From Alphaproteobacteria bacterium (GTDB lineage: Bacteria > Pseudomonadota > Alphaproteobacteria > Micavibrionales > CSBR16-224): a DNA stretch of 28,385 nucleotides. Location of the stretch: assembly GCA_006226225.1 (NCBI GenBank), contig SBHI01000170.1, positions 1-28,385 of the forward strand, read 5' to 3'. This document shows positions 1 to 8,965 of the stretch, piece after piece; the stretch's first letter is position 1, and every line of letters starts with the position of its first letter. Both the position numbers and the translations under genes were made by a program. The notes under the pieces were generated by a model, which did no database searches, was not told where the DNA came from, and worked only from the letters and a program-made list of their open reading frames with translations.

Positions 1-3000
1 ATTTTCACCGCTGCGATCCTGATACTGCCCCAGCTGTCCGTCAATCACGGCAACCAACAGCGTGCCTTTCGCAATTTTGCCATCTTCCAGCGCCGGGGAA
101 CCATCCATATTGTAATAGCGGCGCGTTACTTTGAAACCCTGTTCCTCTTCCGGCAGTGTCGCACGCGGCGCAGCCAGCAGACTAAGGCGCAGATAAATAT
201 TACTGTCGCCCATATTGGTCATTTCAAATGCGTCAATCCGTGACGCATTCTCGGCAATTTTCACATTATGCGGTTTTTCCGTTTCCACCATCTGCAAGGG
301 CGGTGCGAAAGTGAAGCTGATTTTTTTCGATTTCTCGGCAGGCATCCGCATTGCCGCACGCGTCAGCCAGATCTGTTCCTGCGTACTGAAATATGTCTGT
401 TGATCATAGGCGGCGACCAGCTTGTCAAAAAGGTCATCTATTTTCAGCGACAGATCGGGATATTCCGCGGCCAGTGCCAGCAGTACCGCCTTGTTCCGCA
501 GACGCGATCCGTAATACCAGTAATGATATGATTTCCGGTCTTCTTCCACACGTGTCAGCGCCTTTTCAAACGCCGCCTTCGCACGGGAGGTTTCACCGTA
601 ACGCGCCAATGCGCCGCCGATCATCGCCAGCGACCAGTTCGGCTGCAGTTTGTCAACATTCTGGTCATAGAAATAACGCAGCTGCCCCGCATCGCTTTTT
701 CCCGCTTTGGCCAACACATAAAGCGCATAGCTTGCCGCCGACAGACCTTCCGGCGTGCTGTCGGGATTTTGCGTTTTACGTTTCAGATAGGACAAGGCGC
801 GTTCAAGAACAGAAGCCGGAACATTCATACCGTTCTCATGCGCTTCCATCAGATATTCCGTTGCATAGGCGCTGAGCCACAGATTGCTGTCATCATGGGC
901 CGTCCAGTAACCGAAACTGCCGTCACCGCGCATATTATTGATGACGCGCGAAACGGATGCCCCCGCACGCAGACGCAGCAAATCGGCATCATCCCGCCAG
1001 CGCAGATCCCATTTTTCGTGCAGCTCATCCATATGCAGCAAAGGCAGCGAACTACTGACCAGCTGTTCGGTGCATCCATAGGGGTAACGCTGCAAGCTGT
1101 CGACCAGCGCCGTCATATTCAGCATATTGCGCGGCGCCATCACGGCAGAAGCCGTGATCGTTCCCGGCCAGTAATCTTTTGTCAGGTCGGGGGCGCGCCA
1201 CGTGCCCTCGGGCCCGACTTTTGCCAGCAGGTCATTTGTGTGCAAAATCTGATAGGGGCGCACGGAAAAACGCCAGTCTTTTTTCACGGCAAAATCTTCC
1301 GGCCCTGACAAATCCAGTGTTATGGCGGCGATGCCTGTTTCCGGCAAAGCCGTCAGTGGCAAGGCTAGCGTTTTTTCTTCGCCCGCCGCCAGATTGAAAC
1401 GTTGCGTCAAAGACGTATCCGCAAATGTCACGCCTTTGCCGCGCAGGTTCAGACGGTATTCCCCCGCCGCACCATCCAGATTATGCAGGCGCAGATTAAA
1501 ACTGGTTTTATCTTCCGGCGCAAGGAAGCGCGGCAATGTCGCCTGCACGATGACCGGATCGCGTACAATCAGCCTGTCTTCACCATTGCCCGTTTTCTTG
1601 CCCGACCACGCCACCGCCATCAGGCGCAGCTGTCCGTTAAAGTCAGGGATATCCAGATCAATATCCGCCTTGCCATCCGCACCGAGTTTCACAATCCCCG
1701 AGAACAGCGCCGCCGTTTTGATATAGGTTTCGGGACGGAAAGCATTATCCGCCTCACTGCGCTCACGCCCGTCACCGCCCGAACGGATTTTACCGACACC
1801 GCCTTCTGCGCCCTTCAAAAGCTTGCCATAGACATCATGCAGGCTTGCCCCCAGACGGCGCTGTCCGAAATAGAATTTGAACGGATCGGGCGTTTTGAAA
1901 TCCGTCAGGCTCAGCACACCTTCATCAACGGCGGCAATCGTAATATAAGCCTCCTCACCTTTCTCCAGCCCTTTCACAAAAACCGGCAGGAAAAAATTCT
2001 TCCGCGGCAGAATTTTTTCAGGAACACCGAAAGAGACATCCAGTTTTTTATCCGCCCTGTCTGCGGCGATCCATGCCAGACCGATGGCGCGTGTACCATC
2101 ATGCTGTCCTGCCGCATCAGGAGTAGGACGGACAAGACTGACCAGAACATAAGCGCCTGCGCCCCAATCTTCTGTGACGGGAACGGAGACTGTTGCACCA
2201 CTTTCTTCAATCGTCACATTTTTCGTGAACAGGACTTTGTTATTCACGACGGTGATAACGGCCTCACCCGCATAGGGCGGCTTGATGGCAATCTCCGCTT
2301 CCGCGCCGATTTTGACTGTACCGCTTTTCGCCGCGACTGCGACCGTATCGGGCGTATCTTCTTCGCGATCACCCCAATAGCCTTGCAGACGGATGCTTGC
2401 CGCCGTTCCTGTTTTCGGATGCAGCAGCTCGACACGGTGCCCCCACCAGCCGTTCAGCGGCTGTGTCTTGATAATCTGCGGCTGACCGGCGGGAACGGAA
2501 ATGACATTGCGTTCCTGTTCTTCGTCAAAATATTGACGGCGATAACGCCAGCCGCCCGATGCGTTATACCAATTGTAATAGTAATTTTCGCGCACGAGTT
2601 TATATTCCACACCGTCTAGCGCAACGCGCTCGCCGCCTGCATTCAGCGCAATGACTTCAAATTTTTTCGGTGCGTTGTAACCACCGCCGTCCTTAACCTC
2701 GCGAAGCCCCAGATAAACCGGACGATGGCGGAACGGACGGTCGGCAAATGCGGAAACCGCACGGCCACCCTTTTCAAAAACGCTGGCACGTATCCGTGCC
2801 TTCAACGGCGTATTCACATCCGCCAGTGCGGCATCGGTAATCGCTGCCGTAACTGTGGCAGCGCCTTTTTCATCCGTCTTGGCAGCAGACAGGGTGTAGC
2901 GCTTCGCTTTGTAATCATCTTGCACAAGGCCGAAGCTGTAATGTTTAAATTCCGGGAAAGGAGTCTCATCTTTCAGCAAAACCGCCTCGGCCGCGATTTT

Positions 3001-5025
3001 CAATCCCGCCGCCGGTGCGCCGTATAAATAATCGCTTTGCAGCGGCAAATCGTAGCTTTTACCTTGCACAAACACATCATCTTTTGCCGTCAGTTCCACA
3101 GAGATACGTGGCGGCACATATTCTTCGACCCGGAAAGAAGCCGTGCCGACTGCCGCACCGGACGGATCGACATAGCTGTTAACACGCCACATTCCCATCC
3201 GTGCATTCGGCGGCAGAGCAAGAGACAGCGTTGCGCCCCCCAGTGTTGTTTTCGCAAATGTTTTTTGCAGATGCTCTATCCCGTCGGGACGGAAGATCTT
3301 GATCGTGACCGGAAGGTCAGACAGCGCATAGCCGTTATCATCACGCATGACCAAAGACAGCTGCACGTCTTCGCCCGGACGGTAAACGCCGCGATCCGTA
3401 TAGATAAAGCTATCCACAGGCCCCGGATAGCTGCGTCCGGCAACACCGCGGTCGCTGAAATCATAGGCGGAGACATCCAGACGGATCAGCGTAAAATCAT
3501 TTTCATGCGCCGCCGTTGCCAAGAGCGGCCCCAGCCCTGCCTTGCCTTTTGCCAGCGCGCCGTCAAAGCGGAATTTTCCATCCTTATCCGTGATGCCCGT
3601 TCCCAGTACCGTATTGTTGCGCGAGATCAGTTTCACCTCCACGCCCGTCAGCGGCTGTGCCGTTTTCAGGGAACGTGCGAAAATATAGAGCCCGTTTTCC
3701 GCCGTCAGTGTTGTCAGCCCGATATCCGTCAAGACAAAAAACTGCCGCGCATCCGCAATGCGGCGGTTATCTTTTCTGTATTCCGCTTCCACTGCGTAAA
3801 CGCCGGGGGCGGGATTTTTCAGCACATCCTGCACCGGAAAATAGGTCGTGACCGCTTTGTTGGGAACGGAGGCGATATCCATTTCCCCTTCCCAGACAGG
3901 CTCACCATCAATACGGAAATACTGGTCGAATTTATAGGAATAAAGTTCGCGATCCAGCGTATTGACCTCATGCGGCAAGGCACGTTCTGTCAGCGCCTTA
4001 GCGACGCGGATTTTGACCTTATCCAGATTGACGGTTTCCACCGGAATGCCGGAGACGACATCGCGGGAGAGAATGTATTTGCCGCTACTCATACGGATGA
4101 CAGGAGAGCGATCACCGAAATTGACGGTCAGTTTATCATCTGCCGTCATGCTTTTGCCGATCGCCAGTGTTGTCGGCAGGCCTTTTAGAACTCTCACGGT
4201 ATAATCAGCGGCATAACTCATCCCGCGCAGACACAGTTTATCTTCCCCCAGCGGGATTGCCGTGATTTTTGCCGATGGCGAAACACGGATATAATCTTCA
4301 TATGTCACACCGCGCGCAGGCAGAGGCAAACGGAATTGCAGACAGAGCTGCGGCACATCGCCATCTTTCTTTTGTTCGTGATCCAGCAGCTTTTGCGTTA
4401 GCAGCACTTCCAGCGCCTTTTGCCGTTCTTTCGCCATGGCGCGCAGAACGATATCATCACGCTTGGCCACGCTGGCGGCGATTTCCGCCTCCAGCGCGAA
4501 AAGCTTATAACCGCCCTTTCCAGCCTGCGGATGGTCGTTCACTTCCTTTAAATAGTCCAGTAATTCACGATAGACTTTATCTTCCTCGGAGGTTGTTTTC
4601 GCTGCAGCAAGTGCGTTAAAGCCCGTCAGCACCGCGGTATTTTCCGACGGTTCCCAGAAATATGGCGCGCCGGGTAAGTATGACTTTGCCTTCCCGCGCT
4701 CCCAGCCGTAATGAGGGGCATCCATCAACAGCAGCCAGTCTTTGACCGCAGGTGTTTTTTCATTGGCAATCAGTTCGTATCCGTAACCAAGCAGCCGGGC
4801 ATGGTTGTGGTTTTTTTTACCCTTAAGACGTGCCAGTTCCGCGCTGATATCCTGCCGCACCGCCTCGGTATCTCGCGCCGTATGATGTTCCTGCACCAGC
4901 TCCGCATAATAATTTTTTGCCGCATTGCGGGCGGCATCCATTTCCTGTGCCCGCAGATTATCCGGCAAAAGCATCAAACAAGCCGTGAACATAAAAAGAA
5001 AAATAAGGCGGGGATAAATACGCAT
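1..5025 (-). CDS. Alpha-2-macroglobulin family protein (YfhM/YfaS type), 3' end outside the window
   Basis: The frame is open from the ATG at 5025 to the left edge, 1675 codons without a stop, and I read it through by eye. Residues 1-26 form a Sec signal peptide ending near LRA/Q. There is no convincing lipobox, because the hydrophobic run continues past Cys16. Family landmarks follow in order: a DRGVYRPGE-type MG block, the VDEGVLSLTDF block with a FGQRRLGASLHDVYGKLL-like stretch, VRDPVIVQATLPRF, and the thioester YGCTEQ with Cys1318 (codon 1074-1072). Bacterial relatives are periplasmic and trap attacking proteases covalently through this thioester. Roughly the last 200 residues should lie beyond position 1. 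An SD-like AGGGAA lies about 8 nt before the ATG. The gene is divergent from a secreted subtilase. A pbpC partner is common for the family and would lie off-window to the left; it is not visible here. Confidence 0.93.
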   Translation of the reverse strand, partial: MRIYPRLIFLFMFTACLMLLPDNLRAQEMDAARNAAKNYYAELVQEHHTARDTEAVRQDISAELARLKGKKNHNHARLLGYGYELIANEKTPAVKDWLLLMDAPHYGWERGKAKSYLPGAPYFWEPSENTAVLTGFNALAAAKTTSEEDKVYRELLDYLKEVNDHPQAGKGGYKLFALEAEIAASVAKRDDIVLRAMAKERQKALEVLLTQKLLDHEQKKDGDVPQLCLQFRLPLPARGVTYEDYIRVSPSAKITAIPLGEDKLCLRGMSYAADYTVRVLKGLPTTLAIGKSMTADDKLTVNFGDRSPVIRMSSGKYILSRDVVSGIPVETVNLDKVKIRVAKALTERALPHEVNTLDRELYSYKFDQYFRIDGEPVWEGEMDIASVPNKAVTTYFPVQDVLKNPAPGVYAVEAEYRKDNRRIADARQFFVLTDIGLTTLTAENGLYIFARSLKTAQPLTGVEVKLISRNNTVLGTGITDKDGKFRFDGALAKGKAGLGPLLATAAHENDFTLIRLDVSAYDFSDRGVAGRSYPGPVDSFIYTDRGVYRPGEDVQLSLVMRDDNGYALSDLPVTIKIFRPDGIEHLQKTFAKTTLGGATLSLALPPNARMGMWRVNSYVDPSGAAVGTASFRVEEYVPPRISVELTAKDDVFVQGKSYDLPLQSDYLYGAPAAGLKIAAEAVLLKDETPFPEFKHYSFGLVQDDYKAKRYTLSAAKTDEKGAATVTAAITDAALADVNTPLKARIRASVFEKGGRAVSAFADRPFRHRPVYLGLREVKDGGGYNAPKKFEVIALNAGGERVALDGVEYKLVRENYYYNWYNASGGWRYRRQYFDEEQERNVISVPAGQPQIIKTQPLNGWWGHRVELLHPKTGTAASIRLQGYWGDREEDTPDTVAVAAKSGTVKIGAEAEIAIKPPYAGEAVITVVNNKVLFTKNVTIEESGATVSVPVTEDWGAGAYVLVSLVRPTPDAAGQHDGTRAIGLAWIAADRADKKLDVSFGVPEKILPRKNFFLPVFVKGLEKGEEAYITIAAVDEGVLSLTDFKTPDPFKFYFGQRRLGASLHDVYGKLLKGAEGGVGKIRSGGDGRERSEADNAFRPETYIKTAALFSGIVKLGADGKADIDLDIPDFNGQLRLMAVAWSGKKTGNGEDRLIVRDPVIVQATLPRFLAPEDKTSFNLRLHNLDGAAGEYRLNLRGKGVTFADTSLTQRFNLAAGEEKTLALPLTALPETGIAAITLDLSGPEDFAVKKDWRFSVRPYQILHTNDLLAKVGPEGTWRAPDLTKDYWPGTITASAVMAPRNMLNMTALVDSLQRYPYGCTEQLVSSSLPLLHMDELHEKWDLRWRDDADLLRLRAGASVSRVINNMRGDGSFGYWTAHDDSNLWLSAYATEYLMEAHENGMNVPASVLERALSYLKRKTQNPDSTPEGLSAASYALYVLAKAGKSDAGQLRYFYDQNVDKLQPNWSLAMIGGALARYGETSRAKAAFEKALTRVEEDRKSYHYWYYGSRLRNKAVLLALAAEYPDLSLKIDDLFDKLVAAYDQQTYFSTQEQIWLTRAAMRMPAEKSKKISFTFAPPLQMVETEKPHNVKIAENASRIDAFEMTNMGDSNIYLRLSLLAAPRATLPEEEQGFKVTRRYYNMDGSPALEDGKIAKGTLLVAVIDGQLGQYQDRSGEN

Positions 5026-5088
5026 GATCAGTTCCCTGAAAATATAAAAAGGACGGCTTTCACAATACGGCATTTTTTATTTTTGCGT

Positions 5089-5122
5089 AACCCCATTCTA
5101 TTGCGGGAATGCGGGTTTTTTT
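5089..5122 (+). terminator. Terminator-like hairpin in the divergent intergenic region
   Basis: AACCCCATTC (5089-5098) can pair with GAATG-c-GGGTT (5107-5117, one bulged C) around an 8-nt loop. Seven T's follow (5116-5122), the first two of which are in the stem. Read on the plus strand this resembles a rho-independent terminator. It sits upstream of, and overlaps, the subtilase promoter, so it may only insulate that gene or may be coincidental. Confidence 0.35.
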
Positions 5123-5129
5123 CTATGCT
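5101..5129 (+). promoter_or_regulatory. Candidate sigma70-type promoter of the subtilase gene
   Basis: TTGCGG (5101-5106), a 17-bp spacer and TATGCT (5124-5129) would start transcription near 5136, giving a leader of about 33 nt. It overlaps a hairpin-plus-T-run at 5089-5122. This is a by-eye match only. Confidence 0.4.
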
Positions 5130-5168
5130 GGAAAGGCCTGACATGATTTGCAAACGGGAAAAGCTGCT

Positions 5169-8024
5169 ATGACATCGAAGAAACTGACAACCGCAATGCT
5201 AACCTGCGGCCTGCTGTTGAGTGCTGCCTTGCCAATGGAAGCGAAAGCGCAAACCCTGATTATCACAGGTGACGGCAGTTATTACAGCTCCCCCGTTGCG
5301 GACAAATTGCCGCCGGTCAACAACCCGCAACCTGCCGCACCGCCGCAACCGCAATACCAACCGCAACAGCGCCCGCAAATACAGGTACAGTCACGCCCGC
5401 AGCCAAAAATCGACCCGCGCACGCAATGGAACCCCGCGCAGGCATCGCCGCGTCCCGGGTTTCAAATCTGGGAGTATGCCACACCGCAACAACCGCTGTC
5501 ACCGCAGGTGAAACAGCAACTGGCGCAAGCCGCCGCGCGCGGTAACAAAACCCTGCTGGAAGCCGTGAAAGCCTTGAGCTATTACCATCCTGAAATGGCA
5601 GAGGCCATCGTTGCCGAAGCAGCCGGATTGAGCCAAGCCATGGGCATGGGCGCGGCCGTCACAACATCGGCGATTGCCGAGGCATCCGCCGTCGGCAGCA
5701 GTGGGCTTTACCTTAGCCTCGGCGGTGCCGCGCTAGTTGCAGGCGGCAGTGCCGCACTGCTGGGAGCTGCGGCAGGTAGCGGTGATGAAACAGGCGGCGG
5801 CGCAGCCGCCCCGACCAGTAGTGCTGATCCGGATTTTGTGGTGGATCTGGAATTTGTTTTATCCGGCGGTTTGGCGCAGATCAACGCCGATGCCGCCTAT
5901 AGCCGCAGCACGGGATCAGGCGTCATTACCGCCGTAATCGATAGCGGCATCATGCCAAACCATGCCGACTTTACCGGACGCATCGCCGCAGGCAGTGTCG
6001 ATTATATTGACGGCGGCGCGGTGACAACCGATCTGACAGGGCACGGCTCCCATGTGTCCGGCATTATCGCGGCAACACGTGACGGGCTCGGCATTCAGGG
6101 CGTTGCCTATAATTCGCAAATTCTGCCGCTGCGCGCCTTTGCCGACGAGGACGACCCCGTCGATACGAACGATCTGGCCGATGCCGTGAATTATGCCTAT
6201 ATCACAGGCAATGCCAATATCATTAATAACAGCTGGAACACAGAAGGTATCTTTATCAACGATATCGCTGATCAGGCCGCCTTCAATCTGGCATTCGGCC
6301 CGCTGTCCACAGCCTTGCAGAATGCGATCACCGTCGGCGATCTGGCCGTGGTCTTTGCCGCAGGGAATGATGATAACAATCCCGAAGTCGGCTCTATCAG
6401 CGGTATGCCGCTTTTATTCCCCGCGCTAGAAGATAACTGGCTGACCGTCGTTGCCGTCGACAATACCAATACAATCGCGCCCTTCAGCAACTTCTGCGGT
6501 GCGGCACAGGCTTTTTGTCTGGCAGCACCCGGCGTCAATATCATCTCGACCATTCCTTACGATATTGCCACGGAAGACCGCGTGCTGGACGGGCTGACGG
6601 CATTTTCAGGAACATCAATGGCGGCACCGCATGTCTCGGGCGCTTTGGCACTGCTGCTTGACGAGTTCCTTGGCCTGACCGTACAGGAAGCGATTGATAT
6701 TCTGCTGGCAACGGCGAATGACGGCTTTGTCGGCTATGACCCCAATATCCACGGTCAGGGCGTCCTTGATCTGGATGCCGCCTTTATTGCGGTCGGCCCT
6801 GTTTCCATCCCCGCCAGCCTGTCCGTCAGCGGTGCCGGATTTTCCGCCGCCTCATCCTCTTTGTCCGGCTCCCCTGTTTTCGGCAGCAGCCTTAATGCTG
6901 CGCTGGCCGCCGCTCCGGTTATCACCCTTGATTCCTATAACCGCGCCTTTGCCGGAAATCTCGGGCAATATCTGCATGACGGTTATGACGGTTTCAACGC
7001 CAGCCGGTCTTTCCTGAATTTCACCCGTGAAAAAGCCCGCACAGTGCAGCTGGGTGAAGGCACATCACTTGGTTTCCGCACAACGGCGGACACGGAAACA
7101 TTATTTCGGAATGAAAAGACAGGCGGCACGCCAGCGCTGCGCGATCTGCGCCTGACATCAGCGCAAAACGGATATGGTTTTACCGCCGGATATAATGCCC
7201 CCGCCGCACAAAGTCTTGACGGTTATAACAGCTATGACATTGCCGCAGCGGATATGGTGATCGACAGCGCAGTTGGAAACAGCTATTTCAGCCTGTTTGC
7301 TGCTGATGATAATATCAGCTTTGCTGGACACATGTCATGGGGGCCCGGCACGTTCACACTGGGCAGCACTTACGGTACAGTGACGGGCGGTGCGGAAGAC
7401 AGCGGTGCCGCCTTCGCCTCCGTTGCGGAATACGGACTGCCGCTTGGTGAAAAATGGAACAGCCGCTTCCAGATTGGCGCGATGACGGAATCGCAAGGGC
7501 TACTCGGTCTGGCCGGAACAGGCGCCTTTGCCACCGGACGCGGCACAACAGGTTTTGCAGGCATCGGCTTTGACTATGAAATCAGCTCCGGCTTGCGGCT
7601 TATTGCCGATTACCAATACGGGCTGTCATCCATGCAAGGTGCGGAAGGGTCTTTGATTAGCGGCTTTGACAATGTCGCCTCCGACAGTTTTTCTATCGGC
7701 ATGACCGGCGAAAACCTTGCCGCGAAAAATGACCATTTCGGCATTCTGTTCAGTCAGCCTTTGCGTGTCAATGCAGGCAGTGCCCATATCACCACACCCG
7801 CCATGCGTGATGCCGAAGGCAATATTACTCAGGCTGCGCAGAATGCGTCTTTGACAGCAACGGGGCGCGAGCTGAATTTGCAGACATGGTACGGATTACC
7901 CTTGAGCGAAGACGGCGAAGACAGCCGTTTGAAAATCGGTGCCGCCTTCCGTCATCAGCCCGGTCATATCAAACAGGCAGATGCCGAAGCAATCGGCATG
8001 TTCCAGCTGTCACACAAATTCTAA
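5169..8024 (+). CDS. Subtilisin-like (S8) serine protease with C-terminal autotransporter-type beta-barrel
   Basis: The protein has 951 residues. Residues 1-28 are a signal peptide (MTSKKLTTAMLTCGLLLSAA, ending ...AKA/Q). A Pro/Gln-rich linker (about 45-110), a short helical segment and a Gly/Ala-rich hydrophobic stretch (about 175-212) precede the S8 domain. The catalytic triad is visible: Asp258 in VIDSGI, His292 in GHGSHVSG and Ser483 in GTSMAAPHVSG. The oxyanion Asn400 lies in FAAGND. The last 270 or so residues alternate as amphipathic strands and end QLSHKF, with the terminal aromatic typical of outer-membrane barrels. The inferred role is a type Va autotransporter displaying or releasing a protease. 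I chose the ATG at 5169 over an in-frame TTG at 5148 because the signal peptide begins there and a GGGAA SD precedes it. The stop overlaps the convergent neighbour by 3 bp. Confidence 0.92.
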   Translation: MTSKKLTTAMLTCGLLLSAALPMEAKAQTLIITGDGSYYSSPVADKLPPVNNPQPAAPPQPQYQPQQRPQIQVQSRPQPKIDPRTQWNPAQASPRPGFQIWEYATPQQPLSPQVKQQLAQAAARGNKTLLEAVKALSYYHPEMAEAIVAEAAGLSQAMGMGAAVTTSAIAEASAVGSSGLYLSLGGAALVAGGSAALLGAAAGSGDETGGGAAAPTSSADPDFVVDLEFVLSGGLAQINADAAYSRSTGSGVITAVIDSGIMPNHADFTGRIAAGSVDYIDGGAVTTDLTGHGSHVSGIIAATRDGLGIQGVAYNSQILPLRAFADEDDPVDTNDLADAVNYAYITGNANIINNSWNTEGIFINDIADQAAFNLAFGPLSTALQNAITVGDLAVVFAAGNDDNNPEVGSISGMPLLFPALEDNWLTVVAVDNTNTIAPFSNFCGAAQAFCLAAPGVNIISTIPYDIATEDRVLDGLTAFSGTSMAAPHVSGALALLLDEFLGLTVQEAIDILLATANDGFVGYDPNIHGQGVLDLDAAFIAVGPVSIPASLSVSGAGFSAASSSLSGSPVFGSSLNAALAAAPVITLDSYNRAFAGNLGQYLHDGYDGFNASRSFLNFTREKARTVQLGEGTSLGFRTTADTETLFRNEKTGGTPALRDLRLTSAQNGYGFTAGYNAPAAQSLDGYNSYDIAAADMVIDSAVGNSYFSLFAADDNISFAGHMSWGPGTFTLGSTYGTVTGGAEDSGAAFASVAEYGLPLGEKWNSRFQIGAMTESQGLLGLAGTGAFATGRGTTGFAGIGFDYEISSGLRLIADYQYGLSSMQGAEGSLISGFDNVASDSFSIGMTGENLAAKNDHFGILFSQPLRVNAGSAHITTPAMRDAEGNITQAAQNASLTATGRELNLQTWYGLPLSEDGEDSRLKIGAAFRHQPGHIKQADAEAIGMFQLSHKF

Positions 8025-8896
8025 AGCTTATGCGTTGAGGCAATCAGAATGACTGCCGAAAGCAGCAGGAAGGCGATCTGCATCGGGCGGACGCGCGCGT
8101 CAAGGCCGCGGAATTTGTAATAAATCATCAGCCAGACCGTCGAGAGCATAAAAATAATCGAGGTAAAGGCCGGGTTCGGTGTCTCGCGCAGTGACAAGAT
8201 GACCGCCGGAACAACCGCCGCATTCATAATACCCATCACCAGCCCTGCCTTCATAATATGACGGTCGGCGATGTCTTTCACCGAGTGGCGCAGTTTCGAG
8301 CGGATTGTTGAGATGACGCAAACGCCTGTCTGCGTCAGGCAGCCCCACAGCAAAGCCTGTTCATATCCGTCTGTAAAGATCATGCCGTATTTAATGACAA
8401 CAGACATGATGGCACCGCACACCGCCACGAACAACAGCTCCTTCAGCGCATGTTTCAAATCCACGCCATTACGATAAAGAGAAAACTGCGATGCCGTTGC
8501 CAAAGCAAAGGCCGCCACAACACCTGTCAGAACTTTCGGGTCGGACATCATCTGCACCGTGTCATCAAAAGCCACCAACCCCCAAAGCGTAAAAGAAAAG
8601 AAGACGTGGAAAGGGCGGCTGAGTGTTGCCACTGGCCCGCCGTATTTTGCGCTGAGATCAAGAAGTTTGATACTGAGCGTACTGACAAGACAGCAGCCCA
8701 ATGCGAGACTGATATAAAATTCGATATTTTCCGGCCAGCGGGCGATAAACAGAAAAGGGGACAACAGGACGGCGCTGACAAGACTGCTCCATAAGCGGAC
8801 GCGGACGCCATCGGCCTTGTAATGACTGTTGAGATTGGAGCGGATTGCATTCCCCGCGCTGACGTAAAGGGCAAAGCCCCACCACGGTATGATCAC
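8021..8896 (-). CDS. Multi-pass inner-membrane protein, EamA/DMT-transporter-like
   Basis: The protein has 291 residues and about nine or ten hydrophobic segments spread over its whole length, with very short loops. It lacks a signal peptide or soluble domain. That architecture and length fit the drug/metabolite (EamA-like) superfamily, but I see no motif that would assign a substrate. The start is a GTG at 8896, preceded by a strong SD (AAGGTGG) 5-8 nt upstream. No better in-frame start lies upstream. The stop codon (8023-8021) overlaps the convergent subtilase stop. It follows the LPD7-like gene by 69 bp in the same direction and may be co-transcribed, or driven by the weak promoter at 8931-8959. 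Confidence 0.75.
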   Translation of the reverse strand: MIIPWWGFALYVSAGNAIRSNLNSHYKADGVRVRLWSSLVSAVLLSPFLFIARWPENIEFYISLALGCCLVSTLSIKLLDLSAKYGGPVATLSRPFHVFFSFTLWGLVAFDDTVQMMSDPKVLTGVVAAFALATASQFSLYRNGVDLKHALKELLFVAVCGAIMSVVIKYGMIFTDGYEQALLWGCLTQTGVCVISTIRSKLRHSVKDIADRHIMKAGLVMGIMNAAVVPAVILSLRETPNPAFTSIIFMLSTVWLMIYYKFRGLDARVRPMQIAFLLLSAVILIASTHKL

Positions 8897-8930
8897 CGTA
8901 CACCACCTTGCTTTATTCTTTTTTCAAGGC

Positions 8931-8959
8931 AGTGTAGACCTGTCTGTCACGGCAAACAA
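8931..8959 (-). promoter_or_regulatory. Weak candidate promoter for the EamA-like gene
   Basis: On the minus strand, TTGTTT (8959-8954), a 17-bp spacer and TACACT (8936-8931) lie between the two genes. The -35 match is poor. Confidence 0.25.
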
Positions 8960-8965
8960 TGATTT

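Noticed and set aside
1402..4188. Long plus-strand open frames (405 and 383 codons) opposite the macroglobulin
   Set aside because: They are antisense to a 1675-codon frame with clear domain motifs. Their Arg/His/Cys/Phe-rich translations match no family and are a by-product of codon bias.
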